A stretch of DNA of 64,000 nucleotides from Oleispira antarctica RB-8 (GCA_000967895.1 FO203512.1:3843531-3907530), one strand, 5' to 3'. Shown: positions 25,849 through 35,331, counted from the first letter of the stretch. Notes: a model not told the origin generated them from the letters alone. Numbers and translations are program-made.

Positions 25849-26793
25849 CTGTCCGGTGTTTCTGCGGTGGAAGTGGCCAACGCCATTCGCCGTCTGGTGG
25901 ACGGAGAAGAAATGGGCAGGTTGCATGTGGCTGGTGAAAAACAAGTGATCCCCATTCGTTTGCATATACCTCGAGCCTACCAAATTAACCCGGTTTTGCT
26001 GTCCCGTGTATTTGTGACCAATATAAGAAATGAAAAAATCCCACTGTCTGAATTAACCCGATCCATTCCTTCCTGGGAAGATCGGCCTATTCTGCATAAA
26101 GATTATGAACGAGTTACCTTTATAGGGGCTGAGCTGACTCAGTCGGCTCCGGTTTATGCTGTTATGGAATTAGATCGACGCTTGGATAATATGGATATTG
26201 GCCATGGTGAAAAATTAACGACGGCTAATCTGCGATTGAACTCGGCAGTTCCGGATACCATTGATGGTTATCAGTTGCTGTGGGACGGTGAAATTCGCCT
26301 GACCCTAGACACCTTTAGAGATATGTTTGTTGCCCTAGGTATTGCCCTAGTTTTCATATATTTACTATTGGTGGGTTATTATCGTTCTTTTATTATTCCG
26401 TTGGTTGCAATGTCGGCCATCCCCCTTGGATTAGCCGGTGTATTTCCGGGACACTGGATAATGGATCAGCCTTTTAGTGCACCATCCATGATAGGTGTAA
26501 TAGCACTATCCGGAGTGGTAGTTCGAAATTCATTATTAATTATAGACTTTGTGCTGGATTACATGGAACAAGGTATGCCTTTGCGCGAAGCGGTTAGTGA
26601 AGCTGGGGCGGTTCGCATGCGCCCAATCATATTAACTGCGTTAGCAATCGTACTTGGCTCCGCCGTAATGCTCACCGACCCCATGTTCAGTGGACTAGCC
26701 ATATCGCTGATCTTTGGCACTCTGGCCTCAACAGTGCTTACGCTATTGGTCGTGCCCTTAATGCTGTTTTCCTATTTACGCCGTACTCAATAA
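25849..26793 (+). pseudogene. RND efflux permease, 3' fragment only
   Basis: The open frame begins at the very base after the IS (codons LSGVSAVEVANAIRRL) and encodes about 314 residues to a normal stop. RND permeases are about 1,000-1,050 residues long. Seen here are the end of the second periplasmic loop and the C-terminal helices with the typical AIPLGLAGVFPGHW, GVIALSGVVVRNSLLIIDF, RMRPIILTALAIVLG and FGTLASTVLTLLVVPLML. The 5' two-thirds and any start signal are missing, so this is a remnant even though a GTG at 25867 could be called a start. Confidence 0.88.
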
Positions 26794-26836
26794 CACTATT
26801 TTACGTTTTGAGTCGCAACTAGATTTGTTATTATAA

Positions 26837-26879
26837 CCTTTTGAGCGAACATAGCTTCCTGCTCTGTTCGCTCAAAAGG
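26837..26879. terminator. Bidirectional hairpin terminator between the RND fragment and araC regulator 1
   Basis: Perfect 15-base arms (CCTTTTGAGCGAACA and its complement) with a 13-base loop lie between converging reading frames. The arms' outer A/T-rich ends give short T-runs in both directions. Confidence 0.8.
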
Positions 26880-26898
26880 TAGCAGGCTGTATTTAAAA

Positions 26899-27909
26899 TT
26901 AAGCACCATGGATATTTCTATATTCACTGGGAGGCACACCATACCAGCGTTTGAATGCACGCCTAAAATTAGCGATATCTTTATACCCCAACAGATACGA
27001 AATTTCTTGAATACCAATGTCCGATTCTGTTAAGTATTGTTTGGCTAATTGGCTTCCTACCGACTCAATAATTTCTTTATAAGAAGTGTTTTCATTCTTT
27101 AAGTAGCGATGCAATGTCCTAGGGGATACATGAAAGCGAGCCGCAAGCTGTTCCAAAGAGGGAAATTTGCCAACTGAATTAATAAGCATCTCTTTTATCT
27201 TTTGCTCATTAGAAGAAGCCTGCCCCATTTTTTTCAACTCTAGTTCACATAGGTTACGAGCTTGCGTGAGAGAGTTTGCATCAGACATCTTTAAAGGATT
27301 ATCTAATCCGCTCAAACTTACGGTTAATGCTGTTTTTCGTTGAAAAAACTGAATTTCACAATGAAAAAACTCATCATATAAACTGCCATACTCTGGCCTT
27401 GGAAAGCAAAAAGAGGCTTTAAGAATATTAATATCGCCAAATGATATATAGGATAATATGTTATTTAAGGTCAGTAACACAGCTTCATGGAAGGCCTGTC
27501 TTATCGGGCTAATGTCATGCACTTCATTAAATTGAACCGTTAACGTCTCTGGTGTCTCTATAATATCGATCGTAATTAATGGCGTTCGGGTATTAATAAA
27601 GCGCCTAAAAATATCAATAGCCTCTCTAATAGAATCGCTATTTATCATGGCATAGCCCATCATGCCATGAGTAGTGACCCCCAACCGGCTACCTATGTGA
27701 AGCCCCAAAGACTTTTCCCCGGATATCTCAATGGCGTTTAGAAGCAGTGATTCAAATGTTTGGTAATCAATATTGTTATTAATATCATTGATGCTTTCGC
27801 TGGTTAGATGATGCATCGCCAGCCAGGCATCTGTATCTAGGTGCCAGCTTGCCAAGGTATTTTTAATCTGGCCGAGATAATAAATCGGCAACTTCCTATT
27901 ATCGTTCAT
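26899..27909 (-). CDS. AraC-family regulator 1 (ORBIT/arabinose-binding-domain type), divergent from xylA/xylM operon 1
   Basis: 336 residues from the ATG at 27909. This start is preferred over a GTG at 27960 because MNDNRKLPIYYLGQI aligns with the start of regulator 2 and gives near-equal lengths. The N-terminal two-thirds is an AraC-type effector-binding domain (LGLHIGSRLGVTTHGMMGYA). The C-terminus has two helix-turn-helices (SLEQLAARFHVSPRTLHRYL, IQEISYLLGYKDIANFRRAF) and the closing GVPPSEYR. This architecture is shared with AlkR-like and OruR-like regulators. It is transcribed away from the hydroxylase operon, and repeats at 27967-28001 lie in the shared promoter region, so it probably senses the substrate and activates the operon. 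Confidence 0.88.
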   Translation of the reverse strand: MNDNRKLPIYYLGQIKNTLASWHLDTDAWLAMHHLTSESINDINNNIDYQTFESLLLNAIEISGEKSLGLHIGSRLGVTTHGMMGYAMINSDSIREAIDIFRRFINTRTPLITIDIIETPETLTVQFNEVHDISPIRQAFHEAVLLTLNNILSYISFGDINILKASFCFPRPEYGSLYDEFFHCEIQFFQRKTALTVSLSGLDNPLKMSDANSLTQARNLCELELKKMGQASSNEQKIKEMLINSVGKFPSLEQLAARFHVSPRTLHRYLKNENTSYKEIIESVGSQLAKQYLTESDIGIQEISYLLGYKDIANFRRAFKRWYGVPPSEYRNIHGA

Positions 27910-27966
27910 AGCATTAAGTTGTGAAAATTGGTTATAAAAAATTACGTTAGCATGCCTCACTGCCCT

Positions 27967-28001
27967 TGTCCATTAATGACCCACGATTGTCACTCTCGCC
28001 T
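27967..28001 (+). promoter_or_regulatory. Candidate AraC operator, 21-bp-spaced repeats, operon 1
   Basis: TGTCCATTAATGAC at 27967 and TGTCACTCTCGCCT at 27988 start exactly 21 bases apart, between the divergent regulator and xylA-like gene. The first closely matches the operon 2 motif TGTCAAAAAATGAC; the second matches only in TGTCA. The spacing equals that of known AraC/XylS half-sites. Confidence 0.5.
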
Positions 28002-28058
28002 CTCACCGTCTGCTTTATAACCCTTTATAGTGATTAATCTCCCAACGAGGAAGTAATC

Positions 28059-29108
28059 ATGTTTTCACTCTTTTCAAAGAAGACCCCAAACGGGCTAACC
28101 ATAAATGGTGCTGAACAGGCTATAAAAGTAAATTCTAAAGAAACTATTTTACAGGCTGCGTTACGTGAAAATGTTTCTTTCCCCCATAGTTGTCGAGTAG
28201 GTGGTTGTGCTGTCTGCAAATGCAAGCTAATCAAGGGCAAGGTCAAAGAGCTTACCGAAAGCGCCTATTTACTCAGCAAGGAAGAATTAGCCGAAGGCTA
28301 TATTCTGGCATGCCAAAGTGTCCCAAAGGGAGATGTTGAAATACAAGTCGTCATAGACGCCAACGCTCCTTCGTATGACGTACATGCCATTAGTGGAACG
28401 GTGACTAAGCAATGGCCTTTAACACACGATATTACCGCCATCGAGATCACCTTGGATGAAGACATGGAGTACAGCTCTGGTCAGTTTGCCAATATCGCAT
28501 TTCCAGAACTGAGTAATGCTGTACGTTCTTATTCTTTCGCCACCGCTTATTCAACAGAAAATAAGCGTGCCGTTAAGTTCTTCATTAAACATGTGCCCAA
28601 TGGAATTTTTTCCACCATTGTAAACAGCAATAAGCTGGTTGATAAAAGGGTCATTGTCGAAGGACCAAGTGGGGACTTTTATTTACGCGAAAGTCAGTCA
28701 GATATTGTGTGTGTGGCTGGTGGCAGTGGCTTGGCCCCCATTAAAGCCCTTTTGGAGCAAGCGTTGGCTGACAATGTGAAGCGCGATGTGACCTTCCTAT
28801 TTGCCGCCCGTCAACAACAAGACCTTTATTGTTTAAACGAAATAATTGAGATTGAAAATAAGTGGCCGGCAAAGTTTCGTTTTATCCCTGTTTTGTCTGA
28901 TGAGCCCGAATCATCAAACTGGACAGGAGAGCGTGGTTATGTAAATGGCATATTGTCACAACTTTTAACCGGCAGTGAACAAGGTTATTTGTGTGGCCCT
29001 CCAGTGATGATTGATTCTGTGGTGGCAACACTAAACAAACACAGCATTACGTCAGACCGAATTTTCTTCGACAAATTCATTACCAGCGCCGATATTGTCG
29101 CTGCTTAA
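28059..29108 (+). CDS. XylA-like [2Fe-2S] ferredoxin/FAD/NAD(P)H reductase, operon 1
   Basis: 349 residues, the length of xylene monooxygenase reductase XylA. The N-terminal plant-type ferredoxin binds a [2Fe-2S] cluster through Cys45, Cys50, Cys53 and Cys85 (CX4CX2C...C). The FAD-binding RSYSFA is at about 156-161, an NAD-binding AGGSGLAP follows, and YLCGPPVMID is near the end. It moves electrons from NAD(P)H to the membrane hydroxylase encoded 30 bases downstream. Classical AlkB uses a separate rubredoxin and reductase, so this fused form places the pair with XylMA/CymA-type systems. RBS GAGGAAG. Confidence 0.9.
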   Translation: MFSLFSKKTPNGLTINGAEQAIKVNSKETILQAALRENVSFPHSCRVGGCAVCKCKLIKGKVKELTESAYLLSKEELAEGYILACQSVPKGDVEIQVVIDANAPSYDVHAISGTVTKQWPLTHDITAIEITLDEDMEYSSGQFANIAFPELSNAVRSYSFATAYSTENKRAVKFFIKHVPNGIFSTIVNSNKLVDKRVIVEGPSGDFYLRESQSDIVCVAGGSGLAPIKALLEQALADNVKRDVTFLFAARQQQDLYCLNEIIEIENKWPAKFRFIPVLSDEPESSNWTGERGYVNGILSQLLTGSEQGYLCGPPVMIDSVVATLNKHSITSDRIFFDKFITSADIVAA

Positions 29109-29138
29109 CTTTAACTAAAATAAAAAAGGTAAGATATT

Positions 29139-30314
29139 ATGTTTGAATATTTAAAATTTATGTCATTCCATGTCATGGGAATCATAGCAATAATTTGTAT
29201 CAGTATGGGCGATATTTATATCGGTGCCGGCTTTGCTTTCTGGTTGTTATTCTACGTACTGGGTGACATGGTACTAGGTGATGATACCGACGAGCCTAAA
29301 TTCAAATTCCCGGCATTACTCACAGTACAACTGTGGTTAGCTTTGCCGTTGTTAGCCATGATTTTCTTTGTGGCTGTTTGGCAATTCGCCGAAGTCGATG
29401 TGTTTGGTTATGGGGCTTTCTTTACCCAGCTAACAGGCTACGATGCATTGGCAGCCCGTGATCAAAACTCCTTATTGCAGCTGCTACTACTAGTGCCCTT
29501 TGTAGGTCTCGCGACTGGTTTAATTGGAACTTTAACGGGTCATGAATTAACTCACCGCACCTGGGATCCTGTATCCATGTTTATCGGTCGTTGGTTGCTA
29601 TCTTTCAGTTTTGATGTTGCGTTTGCCATTGAACATGTATACGGACACCACCGCTATGTAAGCACGAAACATGATCCTGCCACTGCCCCACGAGGTCGTA
29701 ATGTTTATGCTCACTTATTTATATCAACTATTCGCGCAAACATTGCTTGCTGGGAAATTGAAAAATCACGCTTAAACAAAAAAGGACAGGGCCTGTTCTC
29801 TTATCATAATGCAGCCATACGCGGTTACCTTATGAGCGTTGTGTTAGTTGTATTAGCATACCTAATGGCGGGTGTAACGGGTGCAGTCTTCCTGATAGTG
29901 ACCAGTATTTTCGGTAAATTTGTATTGGAAGTAGTGAACTTCATGGAGCACTACGGCATGGTACGTAATCCGGATGTGCCGGTTCAGCCTCGTCATTCTT
30001 GGAATACCAACAAGCGCCTAAGCTCGTGGACCATGTTTAACCTTACCCGTCACTCCCACCACCATGCTCAAGGTGAAGTGCCTTACCATGAATTAAAATC
30101 TTACCAAGATGCGCCTATGATGATTGGTGGCTATCTCACCACTATGCTTGTCGCCCTTGTTCCGCCTCTTTGGAATAAGCTGATGGTTCCTAAGGTACTT
30201 GCTTGGGATCAAAACTACGCCACCCAGGAAGAGCTGATGTTAGCGAATGAAGCCAATCGAAACAGCGGCATTCCTGCCTTTGAAAAGGTTCAATATAAAG
30301 CTTCAAATACTTAG
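29139..30314 (+). CDS. XylM/AlkB-type membrane diiron hydroxylase, operon 1
   Basis: 391 residues, integral inner-membrane protein of the fatty-acid-hydroxylase/AlkB superfamily with about six hydrophobic segments. Histidine boxes: HELTHR (His135, His139), EHVYGHHR (His166, His170, His171) and RHSHHH (His305-His309), plus NFMEHYG (His271). HELTHRTWDPVSM and DPATAPRGRNVY are closer to xylene and p-cymene monooxygenase large subunits (XylM, CymAa) than to Pseudomonas AlkB, as I recall them. It should hydroxylate a methyl or terminal carbon of a hydrophobic substrate. Alkyl-aromatic, terpene or alkane are all possible. It works with the preceding reductase. Confidence 0.88.
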   Translation: MFEYLKFMSFHVMGIIAIICISMGDIYIGAGFAFWLLFYVLGDMVLGDDTDEPKFKFPALLTVQLWLALPLLAMIFFVAVWQFAEVDVFGYGAFFTQLTGYDALAARDQNSLLQLLLLVPFVGLATGLIGTLTGHELTHRTWDPVSMFIGRWLLSFSFDVAFAIEHVYGHHRYVSTKHDPATAPRGRNVYAHLFISTIRANIACWEIEKSRLNKKGQGLFSYHNAAIRGYLMSVVLVVLAYLMAGVTGAVFLIVTSIFGKFVLEVVNFMEHYGMVRNPDVPVQPRHSWNTNKRLSSWTMFNLTRHSHHHAQGEVPYHELKSYQDAPMMIGGYLTTMLVALVPPLWNKLMVPKVLAWDQNYATQEELMLANEANRNSGIPAFEKVQYKASNT

Positions 30315-30332
30315 TAGTCCACATTAAAGGAT

Positions 30333-30367
30333 GGGGCTTGAAGACTGATCAACTAGCCCCCTTTTTT
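30333..30367 (+). terminator. Rho-independent terminator after hydroxylase operon 1
   Basis: GGGGCT at 30333 pairs with AGCCCC ending at 30360, followed by CTTTTTT. It lies 19 bases past the hydroxylase stop, so the GMC gene downstream probably has its own promoter. Confidence 0.8.
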
Positions 30368-30470
30368 ACACTGAGTGATCGTTCATGAAAATAATTTAAG
30401 TAAGATCTAAACCTATTATTTTTAAGGACGCTTAGTGAATAAACCTCATTGACTACAAAGAGATATTATT

Positions 30471-32084
30471 ATGACAATTGAATATGACTATATCATTATA
30501 GGTGCTGGATCTGCGGGCTGTGTATTAGCAAATAGACTTTCAGCGGACTCATCAAAAAACGTACTGCTCATTGAAGCGGGCCCAGAAGATAAAAGCGCCC
30601 TCATTCATGTGCCTATAGGTATTGCGCTCCTATCACGCAGCCAGCAACTTAATTGGCAGTTCGACACTGAACCTGAATCTGAATTACATAACCGCCGTTT
30701 ATTTTGGCCTAGAGGTAAGGCCAGCGGTGGTAGCAGTTCAATAAATGCCATGATTTATATTCGGGGCCATAAAGCGGATTATGACGGCTGGGCAGCATTA
30801 GGCAACAAAGGGTGGTCCTACGAGGATGTTCTGCCTTACTTTATTAAGTCAGAATCTAATCAGGTGATTAAAAATAATCCATTGCACGGAAATGATGGGC
30901 CGCTCACTGTTGAAAAACACAGAACGGTCAATCCGTTGAGCGATATCTTTGTGGAAGCAGCAAAGGATGCGGGTCACAAAAAGAATGATAACTTTAATGG
31001 TAAAGAGCAGGAAGGTGTTGGTCGTTATCAAGTCACTCAGCGCAATGGTGAACGTTGCAGTTCTGCCAAGGCATACTTAACTCCAGTATTGTCGCGCACA
31101 AATTTAAAAGTTATATCTGCAGCCCACGCTACCCGAGTTATATTTGATGGAAAAAAAGCAGTTGGCGTTGAATATTCAAAAGATGATTCACTGATCACTG
31201 CCGATATTAATAACAGTGGCGAGGTCATTTTAAGTGGCGGAGCACTGCAGTCGCCTCAATTGCTGATGCTGTCTGGCATTGGTAAAAAAGAGGTGCTACA
31301 ACGCCATAATATCCCCTTGGTTCATGAGCTAGCTGGTGTGGGCAAAAACCTACAGGATCACCTTGATATTACGATAATGCACAAAGCTGCCACCAAAGAC
31401 TCTATCGCAGTAACCCCTCTGGGTATTGCACGAGGCGCTCTAGCCACGGTTGATTACATTAAAAACCGCAAGGGATTTTTAACCAGTAACGTCGCCGAAT
31501 CCGGTGGTTTTGTGAAAAGTGACGCAGGCCAAAAACGGCCCAATATACAATTTCATTTTTTGCCCACCTACCTTAAAGATCACGGCCGTCAGGTTATGCT
31601 GGGCTATGGTTACACACTTCATATTTGTGATATTACCCCTAAGAGTCGCGGTAGTATTTCGCTGAAAACGGGCAATCCACTTGATGATCCAAAGATTGAA
31701 GCCGGCTATTTAACAGAAGATGAAGATTGGACAAACCTTATTAATGGCTACAAGCTTGGACGAGAAATTCTAAATGCAAAATCCTTTTCAAACTACAGCC
31801 GTAAAGAACTCGTCCCGGGTATTCAGGTAGAAACAGACGAGCAAATTAAAGAAGATATTCGTCAACGCGCCGAAAGTATTTACCATCCGGTCGGCACCTG
31901 CAAAATGGGCAGTGATGTCTTGGCTGTGGTTGATGACAAACTACGAGTGCATGGTGTGCAAGGCTTGAGAGTAGTTGATGCCTCTATCATGCCCAACATT
32001 GTGGCGGGTAACACTAACGCCCCTACCATTATGATTGCCGAAAAAGCCTCCGATATGATTCTGGGTAAGTCTTATTACTATTGA
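30471..32084 (+). CDS. GMC-family alcohol dehydrogenase (AlkJ/choline-dehydrogenase-like)
   Basis: 537 residues. FAD-binding [15 protein letters not shown] is at the N-terminus. The GMC signature [20 protein letters not shown] and second signature [15 protein letters not shown] follow. The C-terminal catalytic region has [12 protein letters not shown] and [19 protein letters not shown]. Enzymes of this branch include AlkJ, a membrane-associated dehydrogenase passing electrons from primary alcohols to quinone. Placed directly after the hydroxylase operon, it likely oxidises the alcohol that operon makes. Choline dehydrogenase is the main alternative, but no betaine genes are near. Confidence 0.88.
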   Translation: MTIEYDYIIIGAGSAGCVLANRLSADSSKNVLLIEAGPEDKSALIHVPIGIALLSRSQQLNWQFDTEPESELHNRRLFWPRGKASGGSSSINAMIYIRGHKADYDGWAALGNKGWSYEDVLPYFIKSESNQVIKNNPLHGNDGPLTVEKHRTVNPLSDIFVEAAKDAGHKKNDNFNGKEQEGVGRYQVTQRNGERCSSAKAYLTPVLSRTNLKVISAAHATRVIFDGKKAVGVEYSKDDSLITADINNSGEVILSGGALQSPQLLMLSGIGKKEVLQRHNIPLVHELAGVGKNLQDHLDITIMHKAATKDSIAVTPLGIARGALATVDYIKNRKGFLTSNVAESGGFVKSDAGQKRPNIQFHFLPTYLKDHGRQVMLGYGYTLHICDITPKSRGSISLKTGNPLDDPKIEAGYLTEDEDWTNLINGYKLGREILNAKSFSNYSRKELVPGIQVETDEQIKEDIRQRAESIYHPVGTCKMGSDVLAVVDDKLRVHGVQGLRVVDASIMPNIVAGNTNAPTIMIAEKASDMILGKSYYY

Positions 32085-32092
32085 GAGTAAAA

Positions 32093-32143
32093 GCAGTACT
32101 GCTGCGCTGATCAATGACTGGATCGAGTCAGCACAGTAGCTTT
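32093..32143. terminator. Imperfect hairpin between converging GMC and TRAP genes
   Basis: AAAGCAGTACTGCTGCGCTGA can pair, with gaps, to TCAGCACAGTAGCTTT across a 17-base loop. It sits in the 64 bases between two converging genes, where a two-way terminator is expected. The - strand side ends in TTTT. Confidence 0.4.
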
Positions 32144-32148
32144 AATGC

Positions 32149-34227
32149 TTATAGGTAAACAAACAAGGGTCCAAATCCGACGATTACTAATGTTATTAAC
32201 ATGGTAATTAATGGCAGTAATATCCGTTCATAGCGACGGAATAATGATTTACCTTCATTGTCTTTGTTGGCTATTTGTAACTCTTTTTCACCGATTACTT
32301 GTCGCGTTAATAGATGATTAAGTGCGACAGGTGGACTTAAATACCCTAATTCGAAAGCGACCAAAGAGACCATCCAGAAGTGTAATGGCTCAATGCCGGA
32401 TGCCATCGCTTGAGATGCAAAGGTTGCAGAAACTAAGATAACAGCACCAAATGGATCCATGAACATTCCAATAAAGGTGAGAAGTAGGATACAAATAGTC
32501 ATTGTAATCCAAGGATTCATGAGTTCATCACCAAAGAAATGCATCATCACATCAGAACGCTCTAATACTCCCCCCAAGCAAATAGACAGCGCAATTAACG
32601 ACAGTAATGCGCCAATGTGCACACTTGCTTCATCAGCCGCTTTAGTACTCACTGTTAAAAAGCGCATAGTGCGATGAGTCTTCTTTAGCCATAACTGTTC
32701 ATAAGCCAAAATAACGGAAAGTATCACTGGCAGTACAAGAGGTGCTGAGTATTCATTCATTGTAATGTCTAATAACAGATCAAAGCCAACTAAGACCGCT
32801 ATAACGATTAAAGCGTAAGGTGCTAGCTTTTTCAGTGTCGCAATAATTTGTTTTTTACTTTCATCCCAAGACTCCATCTGCATCCATGGCTGTCGATTTG
32901 TCAGCAAGACAATTGCTGAGAATATAATTGCAGACAGCATAAAGACAGTGAAACCCCACGAGTACATTTCAGAGGTCGTTACTTCTTTATTTAACGCCGC
33001 TATAATAACAATCAACAGACACGGATTCAGCACAACCCCTAAGCTTCCTGACATGGCTGTCGTGGCAAACGCTAAAGTACGACGGGTGCCTGCCGCTCGA
33101 AGTTCTTCATAAAGTAACCCACCTATCGCCAATACAAAAATGCCAGAGGCACCTGTAAATGCTGTTGGATAGGCGGTAACAAAGATAATTAAGCTGGCAA
33201 AAAGGGGTGGGGCCAGGTGAAAAGGACGGACTAAATCAAAGATTAATTTAGGAATAGCGGTTTCTTTTAATGTCATTCCAATAAATACATATAAACCAAT
33301 ATTTAAGAAAATATTGGAAAGATTAGTCAGTTGATTAATATAAATAGCGATGCCTGAAATATGGTCATCCACTAAAATAAAATAAGCAGAAGAGATTAAA
33401 CACATCAAAACATAGAGAGGAACGGATAATAGATCACTGCCGCTAATGACGATTCGATTGAAGTTTTGCGATAGTTGAACAAGGTTAGTAATCGCTAATA
33501 CGCTAAAACAAATAAGAAATAGCATTTGAATGTTAAGTGCGTGATCGGTGCCACTGTTTTCAGATAAGGTCACCCTATAATGCCAAAAAGAAATAGCAAT
33601 TAAGCTGTTTGCCATTAATTGAAACAGAGTTGATACTCGTTCTTGGTTAGCATTTGTAGCTGCCCATAGTGCAATGTGATGATGACGAACTGTCGCAATA
33701 AATGCGCAGATGAACAGCATCATCACAAGTACGAATTCTTTAATATCGATATTTGTAATTAAGAAATTTGCAACAGATGTTTCAACAGACTTAAAATTTT
33801 CTAGCGTAGGTGTAATACGAGATGCTTGGAGGTGGTAATTTTTGTGCTCTGCTTGACACATGGCGAGTGAACTTGTCAGTGAGTCTCTGAAATCTTGTTC
33901 TGATGTACCATTGTCGTTTGAAAACAAATCATCACCGAATAAATCATCGGCTGAATCAGCCAATTGTTCCGCCATGAGTACTTTTACAGATGATTCTATA
34001 TTTTTATCTGCATTACATGAGGGTTCTTGTGCATCAGGGTCTAATAAATAGTAACCTTCCCATAAATTTTCACCCAAATTGAGTAGGCGCGAATGAATAG
34101 AGTCGCCAAGGCCTAAAACAACGACAAATGATAGCAATAAGAAAATTAAGAAAGCAGGCATATAGTGAGAACGTTTAACAGAAACGTTGGGTTGCTCTGG
34201 ATTAGCAGAGTTGATTTTTAAAGTCAT
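32149..34227 (-). CDS. TRAP transporter fused small/large permease (DctQM-like), TPAT type
   Basis: 692 residues with about 16 hydrophobic segments. The N-terminal third is a DctQ-like part. The rest is a DctM-like ion-transporter domain with AYPTAFTGASGIFVLAIGG, SGSLGVVLNPCLL, GMFMDPFGAVIL and FELGYLSPPVALNHLL. An unusual hydrophilic, acidic segment of about 115 residues (roughly 44-160, with Cys71, Cys124 and DLFGDDLF) separates the first helix from the second and should face the periplasm. TRAP permeases use a sodium or proton gradient and a binding protein to import organic acids. It is last in the - strand operon, after the binding protein and TatT-like genes. Confidence 0.88.
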   Translation of the reverse strand: MTLKINSANPEQPNVSVKRSHYMPAFLIFLLLSFVVVLGLGDSIHSRLLNLGENLWEGYYLLDPDAQEPSCNADKNIESSVKVLMAEQLADSADDLFGDDLFSNDNGTSEQDFRDSLTSSLAMCQAEHKNYHLQASRITPTLENFKSVETSVANFLITNIDIKEFVLVMMLFICAFIATVRHHHIALWAATNANQERVSTLFQLMANSLIAISFWHYRVTLSENSGTDHALNIQMLFLICFSVLAITNLVQLSQNFNRIVISGSDLLSVPLYVLMCLISSAYFILVDDHISGIAIYINQLTNLSNIFLNIGLYVFIGMTLKETAIPKLIFDLVRPFHLAPPLFASLIIFVTAYPTAFTGASGIFVLAIGGLLYEELRAAGTRRTLAFATTAMSGSLGVVLNPCLLIVIIAALNKEVTTSEMYSWGFTVFMLSAIIFSAIVLLTNRQPWMQMESWDESKKQIIATLKKLAPYALIVIAVLVGFDLLLDITMNEYSAPLVLPVILSVILAYEQLWLKKTHRTMRFLTVSTKAADEASVHIGALLSLIALSICLGGVLERSDVMMHFFGDELMNPWITMTICILLLTFIGMFMDPFGAVILVSATFASQAMASGIEPLHFWMVSLVAFELGYLSPPVALNHLLTRQVIGEKELQIANKDNEGKSLFRRYERILLPLITMLITLVIVGFGPLFVYL

Positions 34228-34260
34228 GGTGGGAACTTCTAGTTGTTTTTATCAATTATA

Positions 34261-34291
34261 TAAAGATAGGAAGCTAAGCTTCCCATCTTTA
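34261..34291 (-). promoter_or_regulatory. Intercistronic hairpin between binding-protein and permease genes
   Basis: Arms of 14-15 bases (TAAAGATaGGAAGCT and its complement) with one mismatch and a one-base loop lie in the 84-base gap between 34312 and 34227. Such hairpins commonly protect the upstream mRNA and lower permease expression relative to the binding protein. Confidence 0.6.
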
Positions 34292-34311
34292 TGCTATATG
34301 CGCTGTCGGAA

Positions 34312-35310
34312 TTATTCTTTATCTGCGCGAGTACATTCAGGGGCCTTAGCGTTGTTCTTGCAGCGGATTTTTCGCATTAATGTCAGTAGTGTTGGGTCGT
34401 AAATTTCTTTTTCTTTCAGTTCTAATCGATTTTGACGAAACATCTCTTGGTACTTATCAATATCTGATTGTTGAAGGTCTACCCAGTATTTCTCATCAAT
34501 TGATTTTTCATGTTTCATAACAATGTTCATTGCTTGTTCGTTCATAGAGAACATGATTTCGCGAGATTTCTGTCGAGTAGCCGCATCAAAAGTATCGGTA
34601 TTCGTTAATAATTGAATCGTAAGTTGGGCTAGAGGATAGCGAATAATGCCACCGTTATCTTTTAAGCCGTGATATAACTCATAGGCATTAAAGGCAAAGG
34701 CGGGTGAGTAACATATGTCGACAGAGCCATTGTTAAACTTACCACCAAAGTTAGTGATGTCGGAAGGTATAACCGTAGATTTAATATAATTCACCATATG
34801 AATTGCATCTTTCTGATAATTTAACGTTGCAATTCTTTTACCCGCAAGTTCTTCCACGGTATCTAGCTCACTATTGTTAACAAATAAGTAGCCCGCGCCT
34901 ATAGGAAATATCCCTATAATAGAAAACTTATCACCGTCTAAGTACTTAGCCGCTTTTTTACGGGATAACGTTTTTAGAACGGTATTAAGTTCTTTATACG
35001 ATGGGACGGCACCCAGGGCACTCACGGTACCTGAGAATTTGTTGTATTGACGAATTCTTAAGTCGTGTGCTGCGACGACATCGCACTTTTTAGATAAGAA
35101 ATCCGCCATAGCAACACTTTCATCAGTGTAGGGTTTGACGTCGAAATCAATGCCAGTGGCTTTCATATTAATAGCATAATCTTTTAGTATGTTATAGCTA
35201 TCACCCGCTGCCCCAAGGGGATCAAATACACAAAGAGTTTTAGTCTCCGCAAATGCTTCTATTGCAAAGGCGCTTGAGAGTGAAAAGAGAGCTATTTTTA
35301 TTATGTTCAT
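34312..35310 (-). CDS. Periplasmic TRAP-type solute-binding protein (DctP-like, putative DUF6091)
   Basis: 332 residues. Signal peptide MNIIKIALFSLSSAFAIEAFA is followed by a two-lobed binding-protein pattern: KTLCVFDPLGAAGDSYNILK, then KCDVVAAHDLR, IGIFPIGAGYLFVNN, ELAGKRIATLNYQ and a helical C-terminus. It resembles TRAP P-subunits and, from memory, the putative solute-binding family DUF6091. It should deliver substrate to the permease encoded downstream. No Arg-rich carboxylate-binding signature could be assigned with confidence. The ligand is unknown; the flanking hydroxylases suggest a hydrophobic acid or alkyl compound. Confidence 0.75.
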   Translation of the reverse strand: MNIIKIALFSLSSAFAIEAFAETKTLCVFDPLGAAGDSYNILKDYAINMKATGIDFDVKPYTDESVAMADFLSKKCDVVAAHDLRIRQYNKFSGTVSALGAVPSYKELNTVLKTLSRKKAAKYLDGDKFSIIGIFPIGAGYLFVNNSELDTVEELAGKRIATLNYQKDAIHMVNYIKSTVIPSDITNFGGKFNNGSVDICYSPAFAFNAYELYHGLKDNGGIIRYPLAQLTIQLLTNTDTFDAATRQKSREIMFSMNEQAMNIVMKHEKSIDEKYWVDLQQSDIDKYQEMFRQNRLELKEKEIYDPTLLTLMRKIRCKNNAKAPECTRADKE

Positions 35311-35331
35311 AATACTGTCCTGTTTTCCAAT

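Noticed and set aside
25867-26793. Complete 308-residue RND-family gene
   Set aside because: The reading frame runs back without a start signal to the IS end, and the N-terminal two-thirds of an RND permease is absent. Treated as a truncated pseudogene.
29139-30314. Classical rubredoxin-dependent AlkB
   Set aside because: HELTHR and DPATAPRGRNVY plus a fused ferredoxin-reductase partner fit XylM/CymAa better. AlkB-like substrates are not excluded, so the name was left general.
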